From an uncultured Collinsella sp. (lineage in GTDB: Bacteria; Actinomycetota; Coriobacteriia; Coriobacteriales; Coriobacteriaceae), in contig CAUGGC010000001.1 in NCBI GenBank assembly GCA_959599095.1, positions 1-64,000 on the forward strand: a stretch of 64,000 nucleotides of DNA, given 5' to 3'. Made by a program: the position numbers and the translations under genes. This document shows positions 36,415 through 45,403 of the stretch, one piece after another (the first letter of the stretch is position 1; each line of letters opens with the position of its first letter). The notes under the pieces were generated by a model that did no database searches, was not told the origin of the DNA, and was given only the letters and a program-made list of their open reading frames with translations.

Positions 36415-37868
36415 CGAGCAATCGCCTTCTCAACGCATGCGGCAAGCGTCGACGCCGCTGTCTCGATATCGCGGTCGCCCACGAGTGTACGCACATCAAA
36501 CAAAATGCGATCGTGCGAGGTTCGCGTGACAACCGGCGTGTCGAAGTCCTGAACAAGCGAGCGCTTGAGCGCGTCGACCGTCAGGCGCTCGTCAACAAGA
36601 CGCACGGCAACGCACATCGTGGGCAGCTCCACGGTAGGCAGCGAGCCGCCACCGGGGGTCGACGATTCCTCGACAATCTCCAACTCAACGGCGCACGGGC
36701 AACCGGCCTTATCGAGCCCGGCGACCATACGATCGCGCAGCTTGCGGGCACGTCGCTCCAGATGAGCCTGCGGAAGCGTGAGCATGTTGAGCACCGGCAC
36801 CTCGCGATGGGCCACATCCGCCCCATCCATGTAAATGCGCAGTGTAGCCTCGAGCGCCGCCAGTGCTAGCTTGCCCGGGCGCAGGGCGCGCATAAGCGGA
36901 TGCGACCCACAGGCCTGGACCAGATCGCGACGGCCCATGATAATGCCCGCCTGTGCGGCACCGAGCAGTTTATCGCCCGAGCACGACACCAGATCAAGCC
37001 CTGCCGAAACCGAAGACGGCGTGGTTTCTTCGCCGCCGCGCACCAAGATGTCGTCAGGCAACAGTGCGCCCGAGCCCTGGTCTTCATAGAACAGCAGGCC
37101 GTGCTTATGGGCCAGTGCGGCGAGCTCCCTTGAGCTCACTTCCTCGTGAAAACCCTCGATGCGATAGTTGGAAGGATGAACCTTCAGAATCATGGCCGTT
37201 TCGGGCGTGATGGCGCGCTCGTAGTCGCCCAGATGCGTGCGGTTGGTGGCGCCGACCTCGACGAGTTTGGCGCCCGAGGCCGCCATGACGTCGGGGATGC
37301 GGAAGCTGCCGCCAATCTCGACAAGCTCGCCGCGGCTGACGATAACCTCTTTGCCCGTGGCATGAGTCGCCAGCACCAGCAGCACCGCGGCGGCGTTGTT
37401 GTTGACCACGAGCGCGTCCTCGGCACCGGTGAGTGAGCGGATCAGCTGCGCGGCATGCTCCTTGCGCGACCCGCGCGAGCAGGTGTCGACGCTGTACTCG
37501 AGCGTGCTGTAGCCGCGCGCAACCTCGGCCACGGCCTTGGCGGCCGACTCCGCGAGCGGGGCGCGACCCAAGTTGGTATGGATGACCACACCTGTGGCGT
37601 TAACGGCAGGGCGCAGGCTCGGCAGTGCAGAGCGATGTGCGCGAAATTCAATGGCCGAGGCCAGCTCGCGCTTGGAACGCGGGGCGGCGCCGGCACGAAT
37701 CGCAGCGCGCTCCTCGTCGAGCTCGGCCGTGACGGCGGCATGCACCACCGCGTCGCAGGTCTCCCCCGCCGCCTTCACCACCGGCCACTCGGCAAGCAGC
37801 TCGTTGACTGAAGGAATGGCGCGCAGGCGGGCGCGCACCTCATCGGACATGTTCTGGCTATCGCTCAT
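36411..37868 (-). CDS. selA: L-seryl-tRNA(Sec) selenium transferase
   Basis: 485 residues, full length. The PLP lysine lies in SCSGDKLLGAAQAGI near residue 300. Other conserved stretches are GVVIHTNLGRAPL, EYSVDTCSRGSR, VNNNAAAVLLVL and FYEDQGSGAL. It converts Ser-tRNA-Sec to Sec-tRNA-Sec with selenophosphate made by SelD (encoded at 62,010). An ATGA overlap couples it to selB. It lies 52 bases downstream of the broken molybdopterin oxidoreductase gene and may share its transcript. Confidence 0.96.
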   Translation of the reverse strand: MSDSQNMSDEVRARLRAIPSVNELLAEWPVVKAAGETCDAVVHAAVTAELDEERAAIRAGAAPRSKRELASAIEFRAHRSALPSLRPAVNATGVVIHTNLGRAPLAESAAKAVAEVARGYSTLEYSVDTCSRGSRKEHAAQLIRSLTGAEDALVVNNNAAAVLLVLATHATGKEVIVSRGELVEIGGSFRIPDVMAASGAKLVEVGATNRTHLGDYERAITPETAMILKVHPSNYRIEGFHEEVSSRELAALAHKHGLLFYEDQGSGALLPDDILVRGGEETTPSSVSAGLDLVSCSGDKLLGAAQAGIIMGRRDLVQACGSHPLMRALRPGKLALAALEATLRIYMDGADVAHREVPVLNMLTLPQAHLERRARKLRDRMVAGLDKAGCPCAVELEIVEESSTPGGGSLPTVELPTMCVAVRLVDERLTVDALKRSLVQDFDTPVVTRTSHDRILFDVRTLVGDRDIETAASTLAACVEKAIAR

Positions 37869-37920
37869 GTGCGGCCTTTCAAAAGAAACGTGGATCAGTC
37901 GAATACATCAGCTGAGTCAA

Positions 37921-40038
37921 TTACTCGTCATTATCCCCGCGCGCGACGATCTTTTCCACGCGAACGGCGTTTTCCTGGGTAAGTGCGGCACCCGTCAACG
38001 GGTCCCAGCGCAGCGGCGTGTGGTCGAGCGGGCCGACGCCCAAGGCTTGAGCGCCACCGGCATCGGCGCCAAACGAACGTCCGCCGGGGGCGGCCGATGT
38101 AAAGATGCACGCCGGATGCAGATACGGCGTCGTCTCCACGCGCACGCGGTCGCGGCCCATATCGCTCACGAGTTCCACGACCTCGCCATTGGCGATACCC
38201 ATGCGAGCGGCGACATCGGCGTTCATCTGCACGGCATCCAGGTCCGATCCAGCCTCGGCGGCACCTTGGGCCGCGAGTCTGCGCGAGGTATGCGACTCAA
38301 AGGGGCGGTTGCCGCTAATGAGGCGAAACATCCCCGGGCCGGGCTCAACCATGGGAGCGATCCAGTTGGGTACACGACCCAGGCCGGCTCGTTCCCATAC
38401 GTCGCTTGCCAGCGCAATTTTACCGCCATACAGGGGAATCGCCGGCTCGCCCGTACGCGACGGCAACGCGACGCCCGTGTCGGCCCAGCCGCGTTCCTTG
38501 AGTTCGTCCAGATCGATCCCAAAAGGCGCCACCTGGGCAGCCGCCAGATTGTCAGACGTAAACTGGAAGTACTCGCCCACGCCACACGCCTGCGCCAGAC
38601 CGGCAAAAATCTCCCGACCGGGACGTGTGTCGTCATGCTGCACGGGCAGCACGGCATTGCGGAAGAACACGCGCGCATCGTTGGCGCCTGTCACCGTTCC
38701 CACGCCACGGTCGGCCTCCAGATACGTCACATCGGGCAGCACGAAGTCGGAAGCGCGCGCTGTCTCGGACCAGCGAATATCAATCGTCACGAGCAGGTCG
38801 AGCTACTGCAAGATGCCCAACCAAGCCTGCGCATTGCCATAGCCAGCACCGGGGTTACTGGCATAGACGATGAGCCCACGCAAATCGCCGGCCAGAATCG
38901 ACTGGCCGATGGTCGTGCACAGACCGCGCACCGGATCGACCAGTGGATAGCGCTCGGACCCCAGCTTGGGCTCGCGCGGCACCGGCGGCGTCGCAAAGCG
39001 CGTGGGATCGAGGTCGCCCAACACAAGCGGCGTGGGCGGATTGAGCGCGCCACCCGCATGTCCAATACAGCCCAGCAGCACATCGACCAGGCAGATAGCA
39101 CGCGCGGTCTGGGTGCTGTTGGCATACGCAATGCCGATGCCACCATGAAAGCCAGCGTCCACCACCGCAGCAGGCGCCGCCACAGCCAAATCACGCGCAG
39201 TCGCACGGATATCGTCCGCCGGCACGTCGCACATCGACTCGGCCCACTCAGGCGTCCAAACAGCAGCCGCCTGCGCCAGCTCATCAAAACCCGTGGTATA
39301 GCGGGCAACAAACTCGTGGTCGTATAAGTCCTCGGCAATGAGCACATGCGCAATGCCCAGCAGCAAGGCCAGGTCGCAGCCCGGGCGCACGCGCAGCCAG
39401 CGGTCGGCAAGCGCAGCCGAGCCGCTGCGCCGGGGGTCGACCACGATAATCTTCACCCCACGGCGACGGGCATCGTTGAGCGCATCAACGGCCCCCATCG
39501 TCGACGAATCGACGATGGAACGCCCCAAGTACATGATGCAATCGGTATGCACAAGGTCGGAGGCGGGGCTGTAACCCAAGCTGTGCTCCCAACCGGTAAG
39601 CCGGCTTACCTCGCAAGCACCGTCGGCACCGTACACGTTGGGCGAACCCAACGCATGCATAAGGCGATAGGCCCAGTAGCGGTCGAACGAGGGCACGCCG
39701 AGTGTCATGCCCAGCGCACGAGGCCCGCGCTCGTCAACAATCCCCAAAAGGCGCTCGGCAATCTGGGCAAACGCCTCGTCCCAGGTAATCGCATCGAACC
39801 CCGAGCCATCCTGGCGGCGACGCATGGGATGCAAAATCCGGTCGCGCTCGTCAAACGGCATTGCCAGGCGATGCCGTCCGCGGGTGCACAGGGCACGCGC
39901 TGCGCACGGATGCCCCGGCACCGGCAACTCGGCCACCACACGTCCGTCCTCAACGCGTGCCGCAAAGGCGCAATCGGCATAGCATCCCCCGCATGTGGTC
40001 ACCATGGCGCGACCGTCACGCTTCACAGCAGATGCCAT
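37921..40038 (-). pseudogene. Molybdopterin oxidoreductase (DMSO reductase family) interrupted by in-frame TAG
   Basis: Two abutting frames are one gene. The first 411 codons (N-terminal CGGCYADCAFAARV iron-sulfur motif, CEVSRLTGWEHSLGY, VDPRRSGSAAL, CLVDVLLGCIGHAGGALNPP) end at TAG (38803-38805). The same frame continues LDLLVTIDIRWSETARASDF and the C-terminal molydopterin-dinucleotide-binding domain to 37921. The context WLGILQ-TAG-LDLLVTID matches the usual uninterrupted helix-strand of the family, so a CAG-to-TAG change is the simplest explanation. The start ATG has an AAAGGGG site. Substrate unknown; probable Mo ligand is the Cys in GACEVSRL. It may be inactive, suppressed, or a sequencing error. 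Confidence 0.85.
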
Positions 40039-40102
40039 CTCGATTACCCCTTTCATCAGCCAAACACAACAGGCCAAAAGCCCGACAACGAGCCCCAGAC
40101 CC

Positions 40103-40138
40103 AAAAAGCCTCCCGCACGGCAACGCCCCGCGGGAGGC
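40103..40138 (-). terminator. Terminator at the end of the formate hydrogenlyase operon
   Basis: GCCTCCCGC pairs with GCGGGAGGC around a 13-base loop, followed on the minus strand by TTTTTGGG, 22 bases after the focA stop. Confidence 0.9.
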
Positions 40139-40160
40139 CCAACGTCAAACAGACGGTACC

Positions 40161-41000
40161 TTACGCCTCGGACTTCTTGGCGTAGATAAACCAGTAGCCG
40201 AGCGCGACCAGAACCGCGCCGCCCACGATGTTGCCCAGCGTGGCGGCGGACAGGTTAAACGCAATGCCCGCGGCGTTGAGCGCATCGGCGCCGGCGACCT
40301 TGGCACCGTAGCCGCATGCATGCATCACGGCACCCATGGGCAAAAAGTACATGTTGGCAACGCAGTGCTCAAAACCGCAGGCCACAAAGGCGGCGATGGG
40401 CAGCAGAATGCCCACGACCTTATCGACCACGGTCTTGCCGGCGGTACCGATCCACACGGCCAGGCACACAAAGATGTTGCACAGGATGCCGCGGAAGAAG
40501 ATCGTCACCCAGTCGACCGTCACCTTGCCGGCGGCGACGCTCACCATGGAATTGGCGACCGCCTCGCCGTTGAGCTTGTAAATGCCGGCCATGTACACCA
40601 AAAAGACGATGAACAGGGCACCGGCAAAGTTACCAAGCCACACGACGAGCCATGCCTTGACCATCTGAGCCAGGGTGATCTTTTTGCTCTTGAGCGCGCA
40701 GACCATAAGCGAGTTTCCGGTGAACAGCTCGGCGCCGCACACCAGCACGAGCACCAGGCCCAGGCAAAAGCACAAGCCGCCCACGACACGCTGGGCGCCC
40801 CAGCCCAGCGTGCTATCGCTCAAGAACACGGTAAAGAACAGGCCGCCGAAGGCAATGAACGCGCCGGCGAACATTGCCAACAGAAAGGCCTTAGCGACCG
40901 GCAGGTTAGCCTTGGTCACGCCGGCGGCCTCGGTCTTGGCCTCGATCGCGGCGGGCGCCAGGCAATCGGGAGCGGGGTACTCCACCTTGGAATCTGCCAT
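40161..41000 (-). CDS. focA: Formate/nitrite transporter family protein, probable formate channel
   Basis: 279 residues with six membrane segments, the FNT fold. Recognisable parts are AFIAFGGLFFTVFL, the GAELFTGNSLMVCA loop, GNFAGALFIVFLVY, CNIFVCLAVW and the FEHCVANMYFLPMG region containing the central-pore histidine. As last gene of the formate hydrogenlyase operon it most likely carries formate rather than nitrite. The chosen ATG (MADSKVEY) has GGAAAGAAG upstream; the frame extends to 41033 without a better start. A strong terminator follows. Confidence 0.92.
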   Translation of the reverse strand: MADSKVEYPAPDCLAPAAIEAKTEAAGVTKANLPVAKAFLLAMFAGAFIAFGGLFFTVFLSDSTLGWGAQRVVGGLCFCLGLVLVLVCGAELFTGNSLMVCALKSKKITLAQMVKAWLVVWLGNFAGALFIVFLVYMAGIYKLNGEAVANSMVSVAAGKVTVDWVTIFFRGILCNIFVCLAVWIGTAGKTVVDKVVGILLPIAAFVACGFEHCVANMYFLPMGAVMHACGYGAKVAGADALNAAGIAFNLSAATLGNIVGGAVLVALGYWFIYAKKSEA

Positions 41001-41039
41001 GTCAATCACTTCTTTCCTAATCAGCAGGGACAAGCGCTC

Positions 41040-41543
41040 CTATTGCTCTTGCCCCAAGCGGACAAAGTGGGAAAAATCGTTGGCGGCCACGGCGTCGTAC
41101 ACGGCGTCGACGGCGTCAAAGACTTCCGGGGACATGGGGTTGTAGAACTCCGTGTCGCCCGGCTGAATCCCGACGAAGACGATATCATCACACGATTGCT
41201 CAATCTCTTCGATCAGAATCGACAAAGGAAGCGAATGCGTGGTGAACATCGACTTGCGGGCCACATCGCGCTTGTCGAGCAAGCGGATGGACCCGACGGG
41301 CAGTGCCATGTCGGCGGCATCGACCAAGACCAGACGCGGCGGACGCTCGCGCTTGACCTCAATGATGTCGTCCTCGGGCGTTTGGCCGCCGTCGATGGTG
41401 TACCAGCCGGCAATGGGTGCGTCTTCCATCTTTTTGGAGAGTACGGGGCCGGCGGCATCGTCCGCACGTAGCACGCTTCCCGCCGTGAGCACGATACCCG
41501 CAAACGGGGCGCCGTTCACACGTCCATCCACAACGCGACCCAT
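41040..41543 (-). CDS. hycI: Hydrogenase maturation endopeptidase, HycI type
   Basis: 167 residues. The N-terminal VLTAGSVLRADDAAGPVLSK matches the nickel-sensing GN-x-DD-GxGP region of hydrogenase proteases, although the leading asparagine is changed. VLVDAADMALPVGSI and TTHSLPLSILIEEI carry the other conserved acidic and histidine residues. It removes the C-terminal tail of the large subunit (HyfG/HycE type) after nickel insertion. It overlaps the hycH-like gene by one base. Confidence 0.88.
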   Translation of the reverse strand: MGRVVDGRVNGAPFAGIVLTAGSVLRADDAAGPVLSKKMEDAPIAGWYTIDGGQTPEDDIIEVKRERPPRLVLVDAADMALPVGSIRLLDKRDVARKSMFTTHSLPLSILIEEIEQSCDDIVFVGIQPGDTEFYNPMSPEVFDAVDAVYDAVAANDFSHFVRLGQEQ

Positions 41544-42124
41544 TACTGCAACCTTCCCGTCAGATACACGCCCGACACATCGCGCACGCGCTCAACCAGA
41601 TCGCGGAACTTCATCAGAAACGCGACCTGCTGGGCATGCAGGCCAAAGTCGTCATCGAACACCGAGATGCCGGCCTTGGCTGACCCGCGAAAACCGCGCT
41701 CGTCGAGCAGCTCATCGCAGGCCTCGAGCAGCGACGGCACCGCCGCCTTGTCGAGCTGGCACTCGCCAAAGGAGCGGATGGCCTCAAACTTAGTCCGGGC
41801 CTCCCCCTCCGGCAGCGCGTCGACGAGCGAATAGAACACATCCACCGGCACCGACAGGCGCGGCTCAAAGCAGTCGAGCACGCCAGTGTGGTGGCCCACG
41901 GCGAGCGTGTAGTACAGCACGTCGCAGGCCTCCTGGGGAACGTCTTCCTCGGTCTCCACAAACTTACGCGTAAGCTCATAGAAGACCACCTGGTCGGGCG
42001 CATGGCCCAGGCAAGGGTCGGCGACGCCCTCGGCGGCCTCGTCGCTTGCGCGCGAGGCATCGCCAAAGGAGCCGCCGAGCATGCCGGGGCCCGCAAAGTA
42101 ACCAGAGCGGTCCGTGAGCTCCAT
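41543..42124 (-). CDS. hycH: HycH-like formate hydrogenlyase maturation protein
   Basis: 193 residues, longer than E. coli HycH (about 136). VVFYELTRKFVETEEDVPQEACDVLYYTLAVGHHTGVLDC is the recognisable core, cited in two parts: VVFYELTRKFVETEEDVP and VLYYTLAVGHHTGVLDC. The family is needed for assembly of the hydrogenlyase complex, though its exact chemistry is unclear. It directly follows the hyfI-type gene and precedes hycI, as in hyc/hyf operons. Assignment is by motif and position. Confidence 0.78.
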   Translation of the reverse strand: MELTDRSGYFAGPGMLGGSFGDASRASDEAAEGVADPCLGHAPDQVVFYELTRKFVETEEDVPQEACDVLYYTLAVGHHTGVLDCFEPRLSVPVDVFYSLVDALPEGEARTKFEAIRSFGECQLDKAAVPSLLEACDELLDERGFRGSAKAGISVFDDDFGLHAQQVAFLMKFRDLVERVRDVSGVYLTGRLQ

Positions 42125-42907
42125 CTAGCGACCTCCGGCCAGCACCAGATCCTGCAGCGCCGAGTAGACCTCAATGCGGCGAGGATCGTCCTGCTTGTCG
42201 ATGAGCAGCGCCATGGCACCGCGGATATCGCCCTTGGGCGCGCCCTCGAGCGTGTCCATAAACTCATTGGCCAGGTCGCGGCCATAACGGTAGCCGCTCA
42301 TGGCGCGAGCCTCGCGCTCGATGGCAACGCGCAGCTTGTACGGCACACCGGGGTGCAGGATATCGGCCTGCTCGCCGGCGGCCTCCACCGTGGTCTCGGC
42401 ATGGAGCTTTTGGTCCAGCAGACCGAGCGCCATGGCAAAGCCGTAGACGGTCTGCGCGGGGCTGGGCGGGCAGCCGGGGATGTAGACATCGACCGGCAGA
42501 ATCTTGTCCGTGCCGCCCCAGACGCAGTAGTTGTCGTAGAAGATGCCGCCGGTGCAGCCGCACGCGCCATAGGACACCACGATCTTGGGATCGGGTGCGG
42601 CCTCAAAGGCGCGCAGGGCCGGCATGCGCATGGCACGCGTCACGGCACCGGTGTACAGCAACACATCGGCGTGACGGGGCGAGGGCACGACCTTGATGCC
42701 AAAGCGCTCGACGTCGAAGACGGGCGTGATGGAACCGAAGATCTCGATCTCGCAGCCGTTGCAGCCGCCACAGTCAACACGGTAGACGTACACCGAGCGC
42801 TTGATCTTCTTAAGAAGGGTCGCCTTGGCCTTCTCGATGCTCTCGTCGAGCTCGATCTTGGTCGGGCGGTACTGGAGCCGCTCGGGCAAAAGCGTGGGTT
42901 CGGCCAT
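42125..42907 (-). CDS. hyfI: Hydrogenlyase small subunit (NuoB/HyfI/HycG type)
   Basis: 260 residues, close to HyfI (252). The proximal 4Fe-4S ligands are visible in RVDCGGCNGCEIEIF (about residues 43-57), YGACGCTGGIFYDN and VDVYIPGCPPSPAQ. It passes electrons to the NiFe large subunit. It lies at the membrane-facing base of the peripheral arm on the cytoplasmic side. Three bases separate it from hyfH. Confidence 0.95.
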   Translation of the reverse strand: MAEPTLLPERLQYRPTKIELDESIEKAKATLLKKIKRSVYVYRVDCGGCNGCEIEIFGSITPVFDVERFGIKVVPSPRHADVLLYTGAVTRAMRMPALRAFEAAPDPKIVVSYGACGCTGGIFYDNYCVWGGTDKILPVDVYIPGCPPSPAQTVYGFAMALGLLDQKLHAETTVEAAGEQADILHPGVPYKLRVAIEREARAMSGYRYGRDLANEFMDTLEGAPKGDIRGAMALLIDKQDDPRRIEVYSALQDLVLAGGR

Positions 42908-42909
42908 GG

Positions 42910-43626
42910 TTACTCCTCCTTCGTTTCAAAATCCATGATGATGCCCTCGACCGGCGCCGGACCGGCGGGAATCTCGGGCGCATCGGGGTTGAGCTCGCGG
43001 TCGATATACTCCGGGTTCACGCCGTGGCCGCCCAGATACTCCATGCCGGGGCCCTGGGGCTCGCCGGACGCAAGCGTCTCGTTGGCAGCCATGCCGGCAG
43101 CGTTGCCGGTCTTTACGGCCGAGGCGGCGCGCAGGGCGTCGAGCTCGCGCTTGCACTCCTGGCACATACCGACGGTACGGGCGGCCTGGATGGCCTCCAT
43201 GCCGCCGGCCTTTTGCAGCAGGCGCTTGGCGTAGTCGATCTCCTTATGCGGGGCAAACGGCTTGCCGCAGCGCGAGCAGTGCTCGAGCGTGTAGACGCTC
43301 TTGCTGGTGAGGTCGTCCTTGCTCATGACGGCCAGCTCAAACTCCTCGGTGAGCTTGATGGCCTCCATGGGGCAGGCTTCCTCACAGCGGCCGCAAAAGA
43401 TGCAGCGGCCGTAGTCGATCGACCAGGTAATGGTATCGGCCGCAAGGTCAGTGTCCATGCGAATGGCATCGGCCGGACAAGCCACGCCGCAGGCACCGCA
43501 GGCGATGCAGAGCTTGGCATTGTGCTCGGGCTTGCCGCGCATGTCCTTGTTGGTGGGAAACGGCGCAAACGGGTACTTGACCGTCGCGTCGCCGGCCTTG
43601 GCGTTAACCTTCCAAAGCTTCAGCAT
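42910..43626 (-). CDS. hyfH: Hydrogenlyase ferredoxin-like subunit (NuoI/HyfH/HycF type)
   Basis: 238 residues; E. coli HyfH has about 181, so the C-terminus is extended. Two 4Fe-4S motifs are clear: CIACGACGVACP and CIFCGRCEEACP. Two further CxxC pairs (CSRCGKPF and CQECKRE) lie downstream and could hold zinc or another cluster. The chosen start (MLKLWKVN) has GGAGG nine bases upstream and overlaps the hyfG stop region; the longer frame to 43749 lies inside hyfG. It bridges electron flow between HyfA/FdhF-side clusters and HyfI. Confidence 0.92.
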   Translation of the reverse strand: MLKLWKVNAKAGDATVKYPFAPFPTNKDMRGKPEHNAKLCIACGACGVACPADAIRMDTDLAADTITWSIDYGRCIFCGRCEEACPMEAIKLTEEFELAVMSKDDLTSKSVYTLEHCSRCGKPFAPHKEIDYAKRLLQKAGGMEAIQAARTVGMCQECKRELDALRAASAVKTGNAAGMAANETLASGEPQGPGMEYLGGHGVNPEYIDRELNPDAPEIPAGPAPVEGIIMDFETKEE

Positions 43627-43627
43627 A

Positions 43628-45400
43628 TTAGAGTGCCTCCTCATCGAGCGGAGCGGCCATGGTGCCCTCGCCCGCAAGCGGCGACTTGTCGCGCCAGACG
43701 TTCTCGAACTGCTCCTTGTCGAGCACGTGGTCGCGCTTGGCGGCGACATCGGTCACCGTCACGCGGTCGGTGCAGGAGTAGCACGGGTCGAGCGAGCCGA
43801 CGATCAGCGCCGCATCGCCCACGGTGTTGCCGCGGAACATGTAGCGCAGGACCGGCCAGTTGCTGTACGTGGCCGCCTTGGCGCGCCAGCGGTAGCACTT
43901 CTGGTTGTTGCCGAGCATGGCCCAGTGCACGTCCTCGCCGCGCGGAGCCTCGGTGGCGCCGATGGCGTACTTGTGCGGGGTGTACTCCCAATCCGTGGTG
44001 AGGATGGGGCCCGACGGGCAGTTCTCGAGCATGGTCTCGATCATGTCGATCGAATCGTAGACCTCCTGGATGCGAACGGCGGTGCGGCCGAAGGCATCGC
44101 AGGTGTCTGCCGTGGCAGCATGCATCTTCTGAACATCCGGATCAGCGTAGCCGTCGAAGGGATGGTCAAAGCGCACGTCGCGGGCATAGCCCGAGCCACG
44201 CATGAGCGGACCGACCGGAGAGAAGTCGCGTGCGATCTTGCGGTCCAGAATGCCGATACCACTCGTACGCTCGATAAAGTTGGGCGTGGAGAGTAAGACG
44301 TCGACGAGCTCCTGAACCTCGGAGCGCAGCTGGTGGATGGTCGTGAGCGTGGAGAGCTTCTGCTCGGCCAAAATGTCGCGACGCACGCCGCCGATCACGT
44401 TGAGGCCGTAGGTCTTGCGGTGACCGGAGAGCTTCTCGGCCAGGTCCATGGACTTCTCGCGGACGCGGAAGAACTGCTGGAAGCCGGAGTCGAAGCCCGT
44501 GTAGTGCGACGCCAGGCCAATGTTGAGCAGATGCGAGTGCAGGCGCTCGACCTCGAGCATGATGGCGCGGATGTACTGGGCGCGCGGCGGGACATGAATG
44601 CCCTGGGCGCGCTCGACGGCCTCGGCATAGGCCACCGAGTGGGCGCAGCCGCAGATGCCGCAGATGCGGTCGGCGAGGAACGTCACGGCGTCATAGTTCA
44701 GGCGCGTCTCGGCGACCTTCTCCATACCGCGGTGCACGTAGAACAGACGATAGTCGGCGTCCACGATCGTCTCGCCCTCAACGAACAGGCGGAAGTGGCC
44801 GGGCTCGTCGGAGGTAATGTGCAACGGGCCCATGGGGACGAGCGTCGTCTCCTTGCCCTTGGTATCGGCCAAGAACTCGTAGTTTTCCATGTCGCTCGCG
44901 GGAGCGGGACGGAAACGATAGTCCATGGAGTCCTTGCGCAGCGGATACAGGCCGCTGGGCCAATCGTCCGGCAGCACCAGGCGACGACGATCGGGCAGAC
45001 CCTCGGGGATCAGGCCGAACATGTCGCGAAGCTCGCGCTCGCCCCACACGCAGGCGGGGACGAACGGCGTCACGGACGGGAACGTCATCTTGGCGGGATC
45101 GACCTCGGTGCGCACGGTCACCCAGCCGGGGTCCTCCCCCTCCATGGAGATGACGTAGTACACGGCGTAACGGCCGCACAGGCTGCGCTCGTCGTTGCCG
45201 ATGATCACGGGAATCCAGCCGTAGCGCTCGTAATACAGGTAGTGGACGGCCTCGGGCAGCTTGTCCTGCTTGACGGTAATCGTCAGCTGGTCCTCGCACT
45301 GCCACTCGACCTTTTCGATGCAGCCCGGAACGGCGCGGCGCAGGGCCTCGACATGGCTCTCGCAGCGACGGGCATACACCTTGTTCTCAGTTTCAATCAT
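43628..45400 (-). CDS. hyfG: Hydrogenlyase NiFe large subunit (fused NuoC/NuoD type, HyfG/HycE)
   Basis: 590 residues. Residues 1-170 are the 30-kDa NuoC-like domain (ACVWGERELRDMFGLIPEGL); the rest is the 49-kDa-like NiFe subunit. The nickel-iron ligands are CGICGCAHS (about residues 255-263) and DPCYSCTDR (about residues 545-553). The latter is far enough from the end to leave a C-terminal tail for HycI cleavage. It reduces protons to H2 with electrons from formate. Confidence 0.96.
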   Translation of the reverse strand: MIETENKVYARRCESHVEALRRAVPGCIEKVEWQCEDQLTITVKQDKLPEAVHYLYYERYGWIPVIIGNDERSLCGRYAVYYVISMEGEDPGWVTVRTEVDPAKMTFPSVTPFVPACVWGERELRDMFGLIPEGLPDRRRLVLPDDWPSGLYPLRKDSMDYRFRPAPASDMENYEFLADTKGKETTLVPMGPLHITSDEPGHFRLFVEGETIVDADYRLFYVHRGMEKVAETRLNYDAVTFLADRICGICGCAHSVAYAEAVERAQGIHVPPRAQYIRAIMLEVERLHSHLLNIGLASHYTGFDSGFQQFFRVREKSMDLAEKLSGHRKTYGLNVIGGVRRDILAEQKLSTLTTIHQLRSEVQELVDVLLSTPNFIERTSGIGILDRKIARDFSPVGPLMRGSGYARDVRFDHPFDGYADPDVQKMHAATADTCDAFGRTAVRIQEVYDSIDMIETMLENCPSGPILTTDWEYTPHKYAIGATEAPRGEDVHWAMLGNNQKCYRWRAKAATYSNWPVLRYMFRGNTVGDAALIVGSLDPCYSCTDRVTVTDVAAKRDHVLDKEQFENVWRDKSPLAGEGTMAAPLDEEAL

Positions 45401-45403
45401 TCG

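Noticed and set aside
38803..38805. Pyrrolysine insertion at TAG
   Set aside because: No pyrrolysyl-tRNA synthetase, tRNA-Pyl or pyl biosynthesis gene is seen, and the flanking sequence fits a CAG-to-TAG change.
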